NCBI GenBank assembly: GCA_937891895.1
Contig: CALATN010000042.1
Coordinates: 1-49,639 of the forward strand
DNA from: an uncultured Clostridia bacterium
Lineage (GTDB): Bacteria; Bacillota; Clostridia; Oscillospirales; Ruminococcaceae
DNA: 49,639 nucleotides
Direction: 5' to 3'
Part shown: positions 32,662 through 41,400 of the stretch, piece after piece
Layout: every line of letters starts with the position of its first letter
How positions within the stretch are numbered: the first letter of the stretch is position 1
Translations under genes and position numbers: made by a program
Notes under the pieces: generated by a model
What the model was told of the DNA's origin: nothing
The model's database searches: none
The model's input: the letters and a program-made list of their open reading frames with translations, nothing else

Positions 32662-33474
32662 ATGCTTAACGAATACCGCTTTGGTGATATCTATATAAGA
32701 CACGCTATTGATAATTGTCCCGACGATAAGGAATTTACAATGCACATTCACGAGCAATGCGAGATATATTTCTTTGTTTCGGGAAATGTTGAGTATCTTG
32801 TTGAAGGCTCTAAATATCCTCTTGACGAAAACAGTCTGATGATAATGCGTCCTGCTGAGGCGCACAAGCCTAAAATTGTCGGCAAGGAAAAATATGAACG
32901 TTACGCAATAAATTTCCCTGTTGGTTTTGCGGCTGACATAGACCCCGAGGGCAGACTTACAAAGGCATTTACCCAGCGTAACCTTGGCAAAAACAATATG
33001 CTTGACGCTTCTGAAATTGATACGGGACTTGTACACAAACTGCTTGCTGAAATGTGTGAGGCTGCAGAAGATTATGACAGACAGCTTACTATAAAAACCC
33101 ATCTTATGATATTGCTTGATATGATAAGCCATGCATACGACAAAAAAGGAAGCGTTGAACAGAAGCTGACAAGCACTGCCGAACGTGTTGTTGCGTATGT
33201 CAACAATCACCTTTTTGATGATATTTCCGTACCAAAGCTGGCTGAGCATTTTTACTTGAGCACGTCACAGTTCAGCCGTGTTTTCAGACAGGCAACAGGT
33301 GCTGCACCCTGGGAATACATAACAAAGAAGCGACTTACTGCTGCAAAGGAAAAAATACGTAGCGGCTGTTCGGCACAAAATGCTGCTGAAAGCTGCAGTT
33401 TCGGAGATTACTCCGCTTTTTACAGGGCATACGTAAAACATTTCGGCTGTGCGCCGAAAAATAGTTCAGAATAG
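32662..33474 (+). CDS. AraC-family regulator with cupin sensor domain
   Basis: A 270-residue regulator: N-terminal cupin-type domain (about 20-90, FTMHIHEQCEIYFFVSGNVEYLVEG, LMIMRPAEAHKP) and C-terminal AraC DNA-binding domain (about 170-268, ISVPKLAEHFYLSTSQFSRVF, GAAPWEYITKKRLTAAKEKI). The second helix-turn-helix ends in FGDYSAFYRAYVKHFGCAPK. GAGGTGA precedes the start. It is divergent from the isomerase/dehydrogenase operon and is likely its regulator. Confidence 0.92.
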   Translation: MLNEYRFGDIYIRHAIDNCPDDKEFTMHIHEQCEIYFFVSGNVEYLVEGSKYPLDENSLMIMRPAEAHKPKIVGKEKYERYAINFPVGFAADIDPEGRLTKAFTQRNLGKNNMLDASEIDTGLVHKLLAEMCEAAEDYDRQLTIKTHLMILLDMISHAYDKKGSVEQKLTSTAERVVAYVNNHLFDDISVPKLAEHFYLSTSQFSRVFRQATGAAPWEYITKKRLTAAKEKIRSGCSAQNAAESCSFGDYSAFYRAYVKHFGCAPKNSSE

Positions 33475-33489
33475 GCTTATAAAAGGGAG

Positions 33490-33526
33490 AAAGCACATTT
33501 CCTCGTGATGATGAAATGTGCTTTTT
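33490..33526 (+). terminator. Terminator of the AraC-type gene at 32662
   Basis: AAAGCACATTTC / GAAATGTGCTTT hairpin followed by TTGTGG. Confidence 0.8.
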
Positions 33527-33557
33527 GTGGAGAAATTTATCAATAAACGAAAGTAAT

Positions 33558-34403
33558 TTATACTCCCGAATATGCCGAAAATCCTGCATCTACGGGAAGT
33601 ACGACGCCTGTAATTGCTGAAGCGGAACGATTGTCACAAAGGAAAAGTGTTGCACCGAGAAGCTCATCTGCGTCAACAAAACGCTTTGTTGGGGTGCCGT
33701 TCAGGATTTTTTCGGAACGTGCTGTTGGGGTGCCGTCCTCGTTGAAAAGGAGTGCCTTATTCTGGGCTGAAACGAGGAAACCGGGGGCAATAGCGTTACA
33801 GCGTATGCCTGTTCCCGCAAAATGAGTTGCGAGCCACTGGGTAAAGTTTGAGATGCCCGCCTTTGCAGCAGAATATGCAGGAATTTTGGTAAGCGGTGTA
33901 TAGGCATTCATTGAGGAAATGTTGAGAATACATCCCGACTTTTTCTCAACCATATCCTTTGCAAAAATCTGAGTCGGGATAAGTGTACCCTGGAAATTGA
34001 GCTTGAATACGAAATCCACTCCGTCAGGCTCAAGGTCAAAGAAGGATTTACCTTCCTCCGTTGCTTCGTGCTGATACTCGTTTGAGGTCGTGGCACGGGG
34101 GTTGTTTCCACCCGCTCCGTTTACGAGAATATCACACTTGCCAAAGTCGCTGATTACTTTCTGATGCACGACTTCAAGTGCGTTTGCATCAAGTACGTCA
34201 GCCTTGTATCCCTTACACACAAAGCCTTCTGCTTCAAGGCTTGCTGCAAGCTCCTTTACTGCGTTTTCGTTTAGGTCAAGTGCGGCAACCTTTGCACCGC
34301 TTTGTGCAAATGCACGTGCCATAGCGCCGCAGATAAGTCCGCCCGCACCTGTTATGACAACTACCTTACCATTGTAATCAATATTGAGAGGAAGATCAAG
34401 CAT
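33558..34403 (-). CDS. uxuB: SDR-family D-mannonate oxidoreductase (fructuronate reductase)
   Basis: A 281-residue short-chain dehydrogenase expected to interconvert fructuronate and mannonate. The N-terminal Rossmann fold has TGAGGLICGAMARAFAQSGA, then the NGAGGNNP loop, the catalytic Ser in NISSMNAYTP, and the Y-x3-K pair in IPAYSAAKAG. The start at 34403 is supported by GGAGG and overlaps the 3' end of uxuA by 8 bases, which strongly supports the pathway call; by family knowledge many Firmicutes use an SDR rather than the long-chain E. coli UxuB. An alternative is a gluconate-type SDR. Confidence 0.85.
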   Translation of the reverse strand: MLDLPLNIDYNGKVVVITGAGGLICGAMARAFAQSGAKVAALDLNENAVKELAASLEAEGFVCKGYKADVLDANALEVVHQKVISDFGKCDILVNGAGGNNPRATTSNEYQHEATEEGKSFFDLEPDGVDFVFKLNFQGTLIPTQIFAKDMVEKKSGCILNISSMNAYTPLTKIPAYSAAKAGISNFTQWLATHFAGTGIRCNAIAPGFLVSAQNKALLFNEDGTPTARSEKILNGTPTKRFVDADELLGATLFLCDNRSASAITGVVLPVDAGFSAYSGV

Positions 34404-35505
34404 TTCTATTGCCTCCTTTATTTTTGGAAAGTCTGTCCAGCATATCCCACACACCAAGCATATACATTATGCCAAGTGCACGGTCATAAAGCCCGTATCC
34501 GGGACGTACATTTCCCGGACCCTCACCCCATAGATGACGTCCGTGGTCGGGACGGATATATCCTTCATAGCCGCAATCGTGGTACGCTTTCAGTATTTCA
34601 AGGATGCCCGTATCACCGTCACAGTCGCGGTGACTTGCTTCGGAGAAATCGCCGTTTTCAAAATGCTTCACGTTTCTTATATGTGCAAAGGCGATACGGT
34701 CACAATGCTTTCTCACGATTTCTGCGACATTGTTTTCAGGATTTGCGCCAAGTGAGCCTGAGCATAGAGTCAGGCAGTTGCAGGGATGGTCAACCATTTT
34801 AAGGAAACGGTCTATGTTTTCCTCGTTTATGAGCAAACGTGGCAAACCGAAAATATCCCACGGCGGATCATCCATATGTATTGCCATTTTTATGTTACAC
34901 TCTTCACAAGTCGGCATAATTGCTTCAAGAAAATACTTCAGATTTGCCCAGAGCTTTTCGTGGTCAACGTCGGCATATTCACTGAAAAGGCGGTCAAGGT
35001 CAGCCATTCTTTCAGGCTCCCAGCCCGGGAATGACATATTGTACTTTTCGGTAAAGCCCAGGATATACTGTGCCATTGCGTTGTAATCGTCCTGAATCAT
35101 ATCCTTTTTATAGTAAAGTGCTGTTGAGCCATCGCCTACAGGATGGAACAAATCTGAACGTGTCCAGTCAAAGATGGGCATAAAATTATAGCAGATTACC
35201 TTTACACCAAACTCAGAAAGATTTCTTATTGTCTGCTTGTAATTTTCAATGTATGTATCCCTTGTGGGCTTGCCGATTTTTATATCGTCGTGCACATTTA
35301 CAGATTCAACAACATCCATATTGAAGCCATACTCATCAAGCTGACGCTTCACTTCGGCGATTTCTTCGATTTTCCACACTTCACCGGGAAGCTTATGATG
35401 AAGTGCCCACACGATAGATGTAACACCAGGAATTTGCTTTATATCGCTCAGAGTTATCTTGTCATTGTCCTTTCCATACCAACGGAACCCCATCTGCATT
35501 GGCAT
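34396..35505 (-). CDS. uxuA: Mannonate dehydratase
   Basis: A 369-residue TIM-barrel enzyme that dehydrates D-mannonate to 2-keto-3-deoxygluconate in glucuronate breakdown. Family signatures: MGFRWYGKDNDKITLSDIKQIPGV at the start, WALHHKLPGEVW, HMDDPPWDIFGLPR (metal-site His/Asp), LTLCSGSLGANPEN, and YIRPDHGRHLWGE near the end. The length is close to the Bacillus enzyme. GGAGG precedes ATG 35505; the open frame extends upstream to 35820 but this extension would run through the promoter. It is the first gene of uxuAB. The promoter carries a TTAACGTAA site shared with the sugar importer operon. Glucuronate from xylan side chains is the probable source. Confidence 0.95.
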   Translation of the reverse strand: MPMQMGFRWYGKDNDKITLSDIKQIPGVTSIVWALHHKLPGEVWKIEEIAEVKRQLDEYGFNMDVVESVNVHDDIKIGKPTRDTYIENYKQTIRNLSEFGVKVICYNFMPIFDWTRSDLFHPVGDGSTALYYKKDMIQDDYNAMAQYILGFTEKYNMSFPGWEPERMADLDRLFSEYADVDHEKLWANLKYFLEAIMPTCEECNIKMAIHMDDPPWDIFGLPRLLINEENIDRFLKMVDHPCNCLTLCSGSLGANPENNVAEIVRKHCDRIAFAHIRNVKHFENGDFSEASHRDCDGDTGILEILKAYHDCGYEGYIRPDHGRHLWGEGPGNVRPGYGLYDRALGIMYMLGVWDMLDRLSKNKGGNRNA

Positions 35506-35528
35506 AATAATTCCTCCATATAGTAGAT

Positions 35529-35565
35529 TTAACGTAAGTATACCACATAAGAAATGCAATGTTAA
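35529..35565 (-). promoter_or_regulatory. uxuAB promoter with operator at the transcription start
   Basis: On the minus strand TTAACA (35560-35565) and TATACT (35537-35542) are 17 bases apart. TTAACGTAA (plus reading, 35529-35537) directly abuts the -10, in the expected start-point region. Confidence 0.68.
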
Positions 35566-35603
35566 TTGTTTTAGTTGCTTGCAACATTGCAAAAGTTGCG
35601 GTG

Positions 35604-35632
35604 TTGAAAATATAGTCATAAAATGGTATAAT
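35604..35632 (+). promoter_or_regulatory. Promoter of the BceRS-like genes
   Basis: TTGAAA (35604-35609) and TATAAT (35627-35632) are 17 bases apart, 31 bases before the start codon. Confidence 0.8.
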
Positions 35633-35662
35633 ATTTTCATCTGACATAAAGGAGTATTGAAA

Positions 35663-36337
35663 ATGTATCGCATATTTATTGTTGAGGACGATGAGGGAAT
35701 TGCATCTGCCGTAAAAAAACATCTCGGCAGCTGGGGATATGATGTGAGATGTGCAGAGGATTTCAGCAATGTGATTTCCGAAATTAACAGCTTTGAACCG
35801 CACATTGTTCTTATGGACATATCACTGCCGTTTTACAACGGTTTTTACTGGTGCGGTGAAATACGCAGGAATTCAAAAATTCCTGTTGTTTTCCTTTCCT
35901 CACAATCGGACAATATGAACATCATCACGGCGATGAATATGGGCGGCGACGATTTTATTGCAAAGCCCTTTGACCTGACTGTACTTATGGCAAAGCTTCA
36001 GGCAATTCTTCGCAGGACTTATGATTTTGGTACGATTGAAGCTCTCCTTTCACACAATGGCGCTGTACTGAACAGTGATGACGCTACTGTTATATACAAC
36101 GGTGAAAAAATTGACCTTACCAAGAATGAATACCGTATTTTACAGCTTCTTATGGAAAAGAAAGGTTCAATTGTAAGCCGTGAACTGCTTATGGAAAAGC
36201 TATGGGAAACGGATTGCTTTGTTGACGAAAACACTCTTACGGTAAATGTAACAAGACTTCGCAAAAAGCTTGAAAAATACGGTCTGACCGATTTTATAAA
36301 AACCAAGGTCGGAATGGGTTATTTCATAGGTGAATGA
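35663..36337 (+). CDS. BceR-like OmpR-family response regulator
   Basis: A 224-residue regulator: receiver domain with phospho-acceptor D52 in VLMDISLPFYNG and switch residues in VFLSSQSD and IAKPFD, then a winged-helix domain (about 125-222) with IDLTKNEYRILQLLMEKKGSIVSRELLMEKLW and ENTLTVNVTRLRKKLE. The start at ATG 35663 has AAAGGAG 8 bases upstream; an in-frame TTG at 35657 is less likely. It heads the regulator-kinase-ATPase-permease set, and a canonical BceR-type box lies before the ATPase gene, confirming the Bce-like identity. Confidence 0.93.
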   Translation: MYRIFIVEDDEGIASAVKKHLGSWGYDVRCAEDFSNVISEINSFEPHIVLMDISLPFYNGFYWCGEIRRNSKIPVVFLSSQSDNMNIITAMNMGGDDFIAKPFDLTVLMAKLQAILRRTYDFGTIEALLSHNGAVLNSDDATVIYNGEKIDLTKNEYRILQLLMEKKGSIVSRELLMEKLWETDCFVDENTLTVNVTRLRKKLEKYGLTDFIKTKVGMGYFIGE

Positions 36338-36338
36338 T

Positions 36339-37328
36339 ATGAAGACAATGCTTGAATATCTGAAACTGCGCTGGAAAACAGCTTTTTACATACTGATTTT
36401 CTGTGTCGTGCAAGCTGTGATATATACGCTTTATCAGCTTCCCTCGGAGGCGGTATGGTACGCGGGTGCAGTCTGTATTTTTATCGGAATAATTCTTGTT
36501 GTTCCTGACTTTTTGCGCTTCCGCAGACGTCATATTACGCTTACAAGGCTTGTTGAGGAAATTTCTCTGACAGCGGATAATCTTCCCGTTGGCAGTAATC
36601 TTATTGAAAACGACCTTAATGCGCTTATAGAAAAACTTTCCGCGGACAAGAAACTGCTTTCCGATGAAATGAGCAGCAGAAACAAGGAAATGAGTGAATA
36701 TTACTCAATGTGGGCACATCAGATAAAGACGCCAATTGCGGCGATGAAGCTTGCGCTTCAAGGTGATGACTCACAGTTAAGCCGTGAGCTTTCGGAGGAC
36801 TTGCAGAGGATTGAACAGTATGTCGATATGGTTATGTGCTACATACGCCTTGACAGCACTTCGGGAGATTTCGTCATCCGCAGATATCAGCTTGATGACA
36901 TTATAAAGCAATCCGTCAAGAAATTCTCACGTCAGTTCATTCGTAAGAAAATACGCCTTGTATATGAGAGTGTAGAGTGCGAGGTGCTTACCGATGAAAA
37001 GTGGCTTTCATTCGTGGTTGAACAGATTGTTTCAAATGCTTTGAAATACACTAAAAGCGGCAGTATTGAGATTTATCTTGAAGAACCGAAAACGCTTTGC
37101 ATACGTGACACGGGTATGGGAATTGCAGCTGAGGATTTGCCGAGAATTTTTGAACAGGGTTACACGGGTTACAACGGACGTGCTGACAAAAAGGCAAGCG
37201 GAATCGGCCTTTATCTTTGCAATAGAATCTGCAAACGGCTTAAACACGGCATTTCCGCTGAATCGGAAATCGGCAGGGGTACAACAATAAGGCTTCATCT
37301 TGAGAAAACAGAAATCGGAATTGAATGA
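36339..37328 (+). CDS. BceS-like intramembrane-sensing histidine kinase
   Basis: A 329-residue kinase with two membrane segments close together (about residues 14-32 and 43-60) and almost no extracellular loop, the hallmark of BceS-type kinases that sense through their partner ABC permease. The phospho-accepting H127 lies in the diagnostic MWAHQIKTPIAAMKL, and the HATPase domain has NALKYTKSG, DTGMGIAAEDLP and GIGLYLCN. ATG 36339 follows the regulator stop by one base, with GGTGA as ribosome site; an overlapping GTG at 36330 is an alternative. Confidence 0.93.
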   Translation: MKTMLEYLKLRWKTAFYILIFCVVQAVIYTLYQLPSEAVWYAGAVCIFIGIILVVPDFLRFRRRHITLTRLVEEISLTADNLPVGSNLIENDLNALIEKLSADKKLLSDEMSSRNKEMSEYYSMWAHQIKTPIAAMKLALQGDDSQLSRELSEDLQRIEQYVDMVMCYIRLDSTSGDFVIRRYQLDDIIKQSVKKFSRQFIRKKIRLVYESVECEVLTDEKWLSFVVEQIVSNALKYTKSGSIEIYLEEPKTLCIRDTGMGIAAEDLPRIFEQGYTGYNGRADKKASGIGLYLCNRICKRLKHGISAESEIGRGTTIRLHLEKTEIGIE

Positions 37329-37330
37329 CC

Positions 37331-37365
37331 TTACAAAAATGTAAGATTAAGGCGGGAAAATGTAA
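37331..37365 (+). promoter_or_regulatory. BceR-type operator before the ABC transporter genes
   Basis: TTACA-AAAA-TGTAA (37331-37344) matches exactly the TnACA-N4-TGTAA box known for BceR-like regulators. A further TGTAA half-site is at 37361-37365. The -10 TATAAT (37399-37404) has no good -35, as expected for an activated promoter. Confidence 0.85.
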
Positions 37366-37397
37366 GCCGAATCGATGGCGGATGTTTTCCCGCTTTT
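37352..37397 (+). terminator. Hairpin after the kinase gene, overlapping the transporter promoter
   Basis: GCGGGAAAA (37352-37360) pairs with TTTTCCCGC (37385-37393), followed by TTTTCT. It could end or attenuate transcripts from the regulator-kinase promoter so that the transporter depends on its own promoter. Confidence 0.5.
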
Positions 37398-37438
37398 CTA
37401 TAATATAGACATAATCAATGCGAAAGGAACAAACAGCT

Positions 37439-38200
37439 ATGGCAATTCTTGAAGTAAAGAACGTAAAAAAAATCTATACAACCCGTTTCGGAGGTGCAAA
37501 AATCGAGGCACTAAGAGATGTTAATTTTGAGGTTGAAAACGGTGAATATATTGCGATTATGGGCGAAAGCGGCTCGGGAAAGACGACTCTCCTCAACATC
37601 ATCGCTTCCCTTGACAAGCCTACAGGCGGCAGCGTAACGCTTGACGGAAAGGATTTTTCGGGAATAAAGGAATCACAGATTGCTGAGTTTAGACGTGACA
37701 ATCTTGGTTTTGTATTTCAGGATTTCAATCTGCTTGACACATTTACACTCCGTGACAACATTATGCTTCCTCTTGTACTTATGGGTATGAAGTATGAGGA
37801 AATGAACAGCCGTGCGGTTGCGGTTGCTGAAAAGCTTGGCATCGCAGATTTGCTTGACAAGTATCCTTACGAGGTTTCAGGCGGTCAGAAACAGCGTGCC
37901 GCTTCGGCAAGAGCGATGATTACAAATCCGAAGCTTATTCTTGCTGACGAACCGACAGGCGCACTTGACTCAAAATCATCTGACGAGCTTTTAAAGCTGT
38001 TCACTGAAATCAACAATGACGGACAGACAATTCTTATGGTTACCCACTCAGTAAAGGCGGCAAGCCACGCAAACCGTATCCTTTTCATCAAGGACGGCGA
38101 GGTATTCCATCAGATTTACCGCGGCAATTCCACAAATGAAGAGCTGTTCCAGAAAATTTCCGACTCACTCACTCTTCTTGCATCAGGAGGCAACACATAA
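37439..38200 (+). CDS. bceA: BceA-like ABC transporter ATP-binding protein
   Basis: A 253-residue ATPase: Walker A GESGSGKTT (about 40-48), Q-loop FVFQDFN, signature SGGQKQR (about 145), Walker B LILADEPTGALDS, and H-loop MVTHSVKAA. It falls in the MacB/LolD-like branch used by Bce-type exporters. The start at 37439 follows AAAGGAA; a slightly upstream in-frame ATG (37418) overlaps that ribosome site. Its stop overlaps the permease start by one base. With the permease it would protect against cell-wall-targeting peptide antibiotics such as bacitracin-like compounds (family knowledge). Confidence 0.94.
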   Translation: MAILEVKNVKKIYTTRFGGAKIEALRDVNFEVENGEYIAIMGESGSGKTTLLNIIASLDKPTGGSVTLDGKDFSGIKESQIAEFRRDNLGFVFQDFNLLDTFTLRDNIMLPLVLMGMKYEEMNSRAVAVAEKLGIADLLDKYPYEVSGGQKQRAASARAMITNPKLILADEPTGALDSKSSDELLKLFTEINNDGQTILMVTHSVKAASHANRILFIKDGEVFHQIYRGNSTNEELFQKISDSLTLLASGGNT

Positions 38201-40170
38201 TGAAGGCACTCACTTTATACCCTAAGCTCACAATAAACGGTATCAGCAAAAACCGTCAGGCATATATCCCTTACATCCTTACCTGTGTTGGTATGGTTAT
38301 GATGTTCTACATTGTTTCTTTCCTTTCCAAAAGCGACTTTGTAGCAAATATGCCGGGCGGCAAGGTAATGAAAATGCTTCTCACATTCGGCTGCGTAATC
38401 CTCGTACTTTTCTCTGCTATTTTCCTTTTCTACACAAACTCTTTCCTTATCAAAAGCAGAAAAAAGGAACTCGGTCTTTACAATATCCTCGGCATGAGCA
38501 AGAAGAATATTGCTGCTGTTATGCTGTGGGAAAGCGTTATTGTTTATGCAATCTCTGCAGTTGCAGGAATTATTTGCGGTATTCTCTTTTCCAAGGCTGC
38601 TGAGCTTCTTGTTACAAATCTTCTCAAGGGAAGCGTGAACTACGCATTTTCCATCAACCCTGCTTCAATCACACAGACACTTTTCTGGTTTGCGGTAATT
38701 TTCGTACTTATCCTTATCAATTCTCTCAGACAGGTACACAAGGCAAGTCCCGTTGAGCTTCTCAGAAGCGAAAACACAGGTGACAAGCAGGCACCTAAGC
38801 TTAACATCATCAAGACTGTTACAGGTATAATTCTTCTCGTGATTGCGTACACAATCGCTTTGACTGTCAAAAACCCACTTTCAGCGGCAGGTATGTTCCT
38901 GCTTGCTGTTGGACTTGTTATGATTGCAACAGAATTTCTTTTCACAGCAGGCTCCGTTGCGCTCTGCAAGCTGCTTCAGAAAAATAAGAAGTATTACTAC
39001 AAGACAAATCACTTTGTATCCGTTTCACAGATGGTTTTCCGTATGAACAGAAACGGAAGCGGTCTTTCTAATATCTGTATTCTTTCAACAATGGTGCTTG
39101 TTACTCTTACAGCTACAATCAGCCTTTATGCAGGCGAGGAGGATACACTCAATTCAACTTTCCCTCATCAGATTTCCGTACAGACAACATCTGAAAATGA
39201 CAGCGATTTTGAAAATGTACGTGCAGAGATTGAAAGAATTATTGCTGAAAATGGTGTTACAACTGTAAATTCAATCAGCTACAACTATTTTGCATCAGGT
39301 GCAATAATTGACGGAAGCAACACTGTTCCTTCAGACTACCTCAAAGGACTTTCCACGAGCAGCTCTGATATACGCATAATAACAGTTATTCCTGTTGAAT
39401 ACTATAATCTTTACACAGGCAAAAATATCGTCCTTGCTGACAATGAAGCTGTGATTGTCTGCGAAAGAGCGGACTACGCACACGGCACAATCTGTTTTGA
39501 TGGCGAAAATGAATTATCCATAACTGCTAAGGTTGAAGATTTTCCTGTTGTATCCGCCGCTGATATGCAGGTGTATCCGTCAATGGCTGTATTCGTAAAG
39601 GATATGGACACTGTAAAGGCAATCGCAGGCGAAAGCGGCATACTTGGAAACTACTACGGCATTGATCTTGCAGAAGATGATGACGCTCAGATAAAGCTTG
39701 CAAATGCATTATCATGCATTGAATCGGAAGCAAGCATCAATGTACGCAGCAAGGCTTTCGAAGGACTGGAATTCTACGCAACATTCGGTGGATTCTTCTT
39801 CCTTGGTATCGTACTCGGTTCAATCTTTCTTTGTGCAGCTGTACTTATTATGTACTATAAGCAGATTTCCGAAGGCTTTGAAGACAAGGAACGTTTTGAA
39901 ATTCTCCGCAAAGTTGGTATGACCAAAAAGGAAATCAAGCAGTCCATCAACTCTCAGGTGCTCACAGTTTTCTTTGCCCCTCTCGTTACTGCGGCAATCC
40001 ACACTATATTTGCACTTCCTATTATTCTCCGTCTGCTTTCACTTTTTGGTTTCACAAATGCTCTTCTCTTCCTTGCGGTTGCAGGAATATGCATTGCGAT
40101 TTTTGCTGTAATCTATATCTCTGCTTATTTAATCACAGCGAAAAGCTATTATAAAATCGTAAGTGAATAA
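38200..40170 (+). CDS. bceB: BceB-like ABC permease (FtsX-type)
   Basis: A 656-residue membrane protein with about ten membrane segments: four in the first 170 residues, further pairs to ~300, a large extracellular domain of ~200 residues (about 315-520, between SLYAGEEDT and SKAFEGLEF), then three final segments. This 10-segment layout with a big loop between segments 7 and 8 is specific to Bce-type permeases. FtsX-like elements are seen near YNILGMSKKNIAAVMLWES and FEILRKVGMTKKEIKQSI. It forms both the antibiotic-protecting transporter and the sensory partner of the BceS-like kinase. Confidence 0.94.
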   Translation: MKALTLYPKLTINGISKNRQAYIPYILTCVGMVMMFYIVSFLSKSDFVANMPGGKVMKMLLTFGCVILVLFSAIFLFYTNSFLIKSRKKELGLYNILGMSKKNIAAVMLWESVIVYAISAVAGIICGILFSKAAELLVTNLLKGSVNYAFSINPASITQTLFWFAVIFVLILINSLRQVHKASPVELLRSENTGDKQAPKLNIIKTVTGIILLVIAYTIALTVKNPLSAAGMFLLAVGLVMIATEFLFTAGSVALCKLLQKNKKYYYKTNHFVSVSQMVFRMNRNGSGLSNICILSTMVLVTLTATISLYAGEEDTLNSTFPHQISVQTTSENDSDFENVRAEIERIIAENGVTTVNSISYNYFASGAIIDGSNTVPSDYLKGLSTSSSDIRIITVIPVEYYNLYTGKNIVLADNEAVIVCERADYAHGTICFDGENELSITAKVEDFPVVSAADMQVYPSMAVFVKDMDTVKAIAGESGILGNYYGIDLAEDDDAQIKLANALSCIESEASINVRSKAFEGLEFYATFGGFFFLGIVLGSIFLCAAVLIMYYKQISEGFEDKERFEILRKVGMTKKEIKQSINSQVLTVFFAPLVTAAIHTIFALPIILRLLSLFGFTNALLFLAVAGICIAIFAVIYISAYLITAKSYYKIVSE

Positions 40171-40230
40171 TTCCGAGTCAAGAACTAATGCCGAATTCTC
40201 AGTTGTTTAACAGAAATTATTCCCGCAAAA

Positions 40231-40264
40231 CAAACCGCCCTTGTTTTAACACAAGAGCGGTTTG
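40231..40264. terminator. Bidirectional terminator after bceB-like and esterase genes
   Basis: CAAACCGC and CTTGT pair with GCGGTTTG and ACAAG around a 6-base loop; TCTTATTT follows on the plus side, TTTTGC on the minus side. Confidence 0.78.
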
Positions 40265-40266
40265 TC

Positions 40267-41259
40267 TTATTTAAAGAGGAACTGTAAATAGTTGTACAAA
40301 TGAGGCTTTACGCTTGAATGGTCGTGGCCTGTTATTTTCATTACGTGTGACAGATATTCCACTTCATTTTCTGTCATAATGTTTCGGTAACTGTCAGGTG
40401 ATGAACCTACAACACCGTCATTTTCAGATGAACTTACAAGCAGGACATAAGGCTTTTCGTCACCAAATATCATTTCATCAGCTGTCATCTGTCCGGGATG
40501 CATAGGTGAATTCGGAATTTCAACAAGTCCCGGTGCCGGACAAACTGCACCAACATATCCGAACAAATCGGGGCGTCTGAAGCCGATGAACAGTGCTTCA
40601 CGGCCTCCCATTGAAAAGCCTGTTATTGCAGTGTTTTCCCTGCCGACCGCAGCAGAAAAATTGCTTTCTATAAATGGCATAAGGTCTGTTGTAAGATCAT
40701 TGATAAAGTTATCGTAGGCAAGACAGTTTGCAATATCCATTCCCGTGCACCAGGGCATATCCTTGTCACAAAAAATATACGGTAGGACAATTATCATTTC
40801 CTTAGCCTTATCTTCAGCAAGAAGATTTCCGTATATAGTGCTGAGATTTACTGTAGAACGGGTCATCCAGTCCTCATTGTCATAAAAGCCGTGAAGGATG
40901 TAAAGAACAGGGTACTCCTTATCCTCAGAATAATCAGGCGGAAGAAGTATGTTCACGTTTGTATCTCTGCCTGCCGTTGCAGAAAAATATGTATGCTTCT
41001 GAAATTCAGAATACTTGACACCTTCACGCTTATCCTCATATCCTGACGGCGGAAGTTCAACTATCATATCCTTGAATTGCTCCATATCTATCTCCTCCTG
41101 TTCAGCTTCTGTTTCCGTGGTTATTTCCGTTTGTTCAGATGTAAGCTCCGATGTAATCTGCGAAACGGTTTCAGTCTTAATATCCACTTCGGCGGTACAA
41201 CCCGTTGCAATTACAGCTATAACAGCAAGAACAGCCAAAAGCTTGTTTTTATTTTTCAT
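40267..41259 (-). CDS. Lipoprotein CE1-type esterase (feruloyl/acetyl-xylan esterase-like)
   Basis: A 330-residue surface alpha/beta-hydrolase. The signal peptide ends in lipobox IATGC (Cys21), followed by a Thr/Glu-rich linker to about residue 58. The esterase domain has YPVLYILHGFYDNEDW (oxyanion region), nucleophile S216 in TGFSMGGREA, an acidic residue in SSSENDGVVG, and a His in ITGHDHSSVKP (H312 or H314). The pattern matches esterase-D/CE1 domains that remove ferulate or acetate from arabinoxylan. The start at 41259 has AAGGAG upstream and a consensus promoter. The substrate is inferred from family and neighbours. Confidence 0.88.
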   Translation of the reverse strand: MKNKNKLLAVLAVIAVIATGCTAEVDIKTETVSQITSELTSEQTEITTETEAEQEEIDMEQFKDMIVELPPSGYEDKREGVKYSEFQKHTYFSATAGRDTNVNILLPPDYSEDKEYPVLYILHGFYDNEDWMTRSTVNLSTIYGNLLAEDKAKEMIIVLPYIFCDKDMPWCTGMDIANCLAYDNFINDLTTDLMPFIESNFSAAVGRENTAITGFSMGGREALFIGFRRPDLFGYVGAVCPAPGLVEIPNSPMHPGQMTADEMIFGDEKPYVLLVSSSENDGVVGSSPDSYRNIMTENEVEYLSHVMKITGHDHSSVKPHLYNYLQFLFK

Positions 41260-41286
41260 AGTAATCTCCTTATCTCATTTTCATTC

Positions 41287-41315
41287 ATTATACAGCAGAT
41301 AAAAAGATTTTTCAA
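41287..41315 (-). promoter_or_regulatory. Sigma-A promoter of the esterase gene
   Basis: On the minus strand TTGAAA (41310-41315) and TATAAT (41287-41292) with a 17-base spacer. Confidence 0.78.
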
Positions 41316-41366
41316 TGAATTATTATATCTTGTTTATTGCGTATTGTATCATAAACACTGTATTGC

Positions 41367-41400
41367 AAAAGCTGATGAGCGCCAACTCATCAGCTTTTTA
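41367..41400. terminator. Terminator of the PIN-like gene
   Basis: An AAAAGCTGATGAG / CTCATCAGCTTTT hairpin (13-bp arms) overlaps the stop of the minus-strand gene and precedes the esterase promoter region. Confidence 0.85.
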
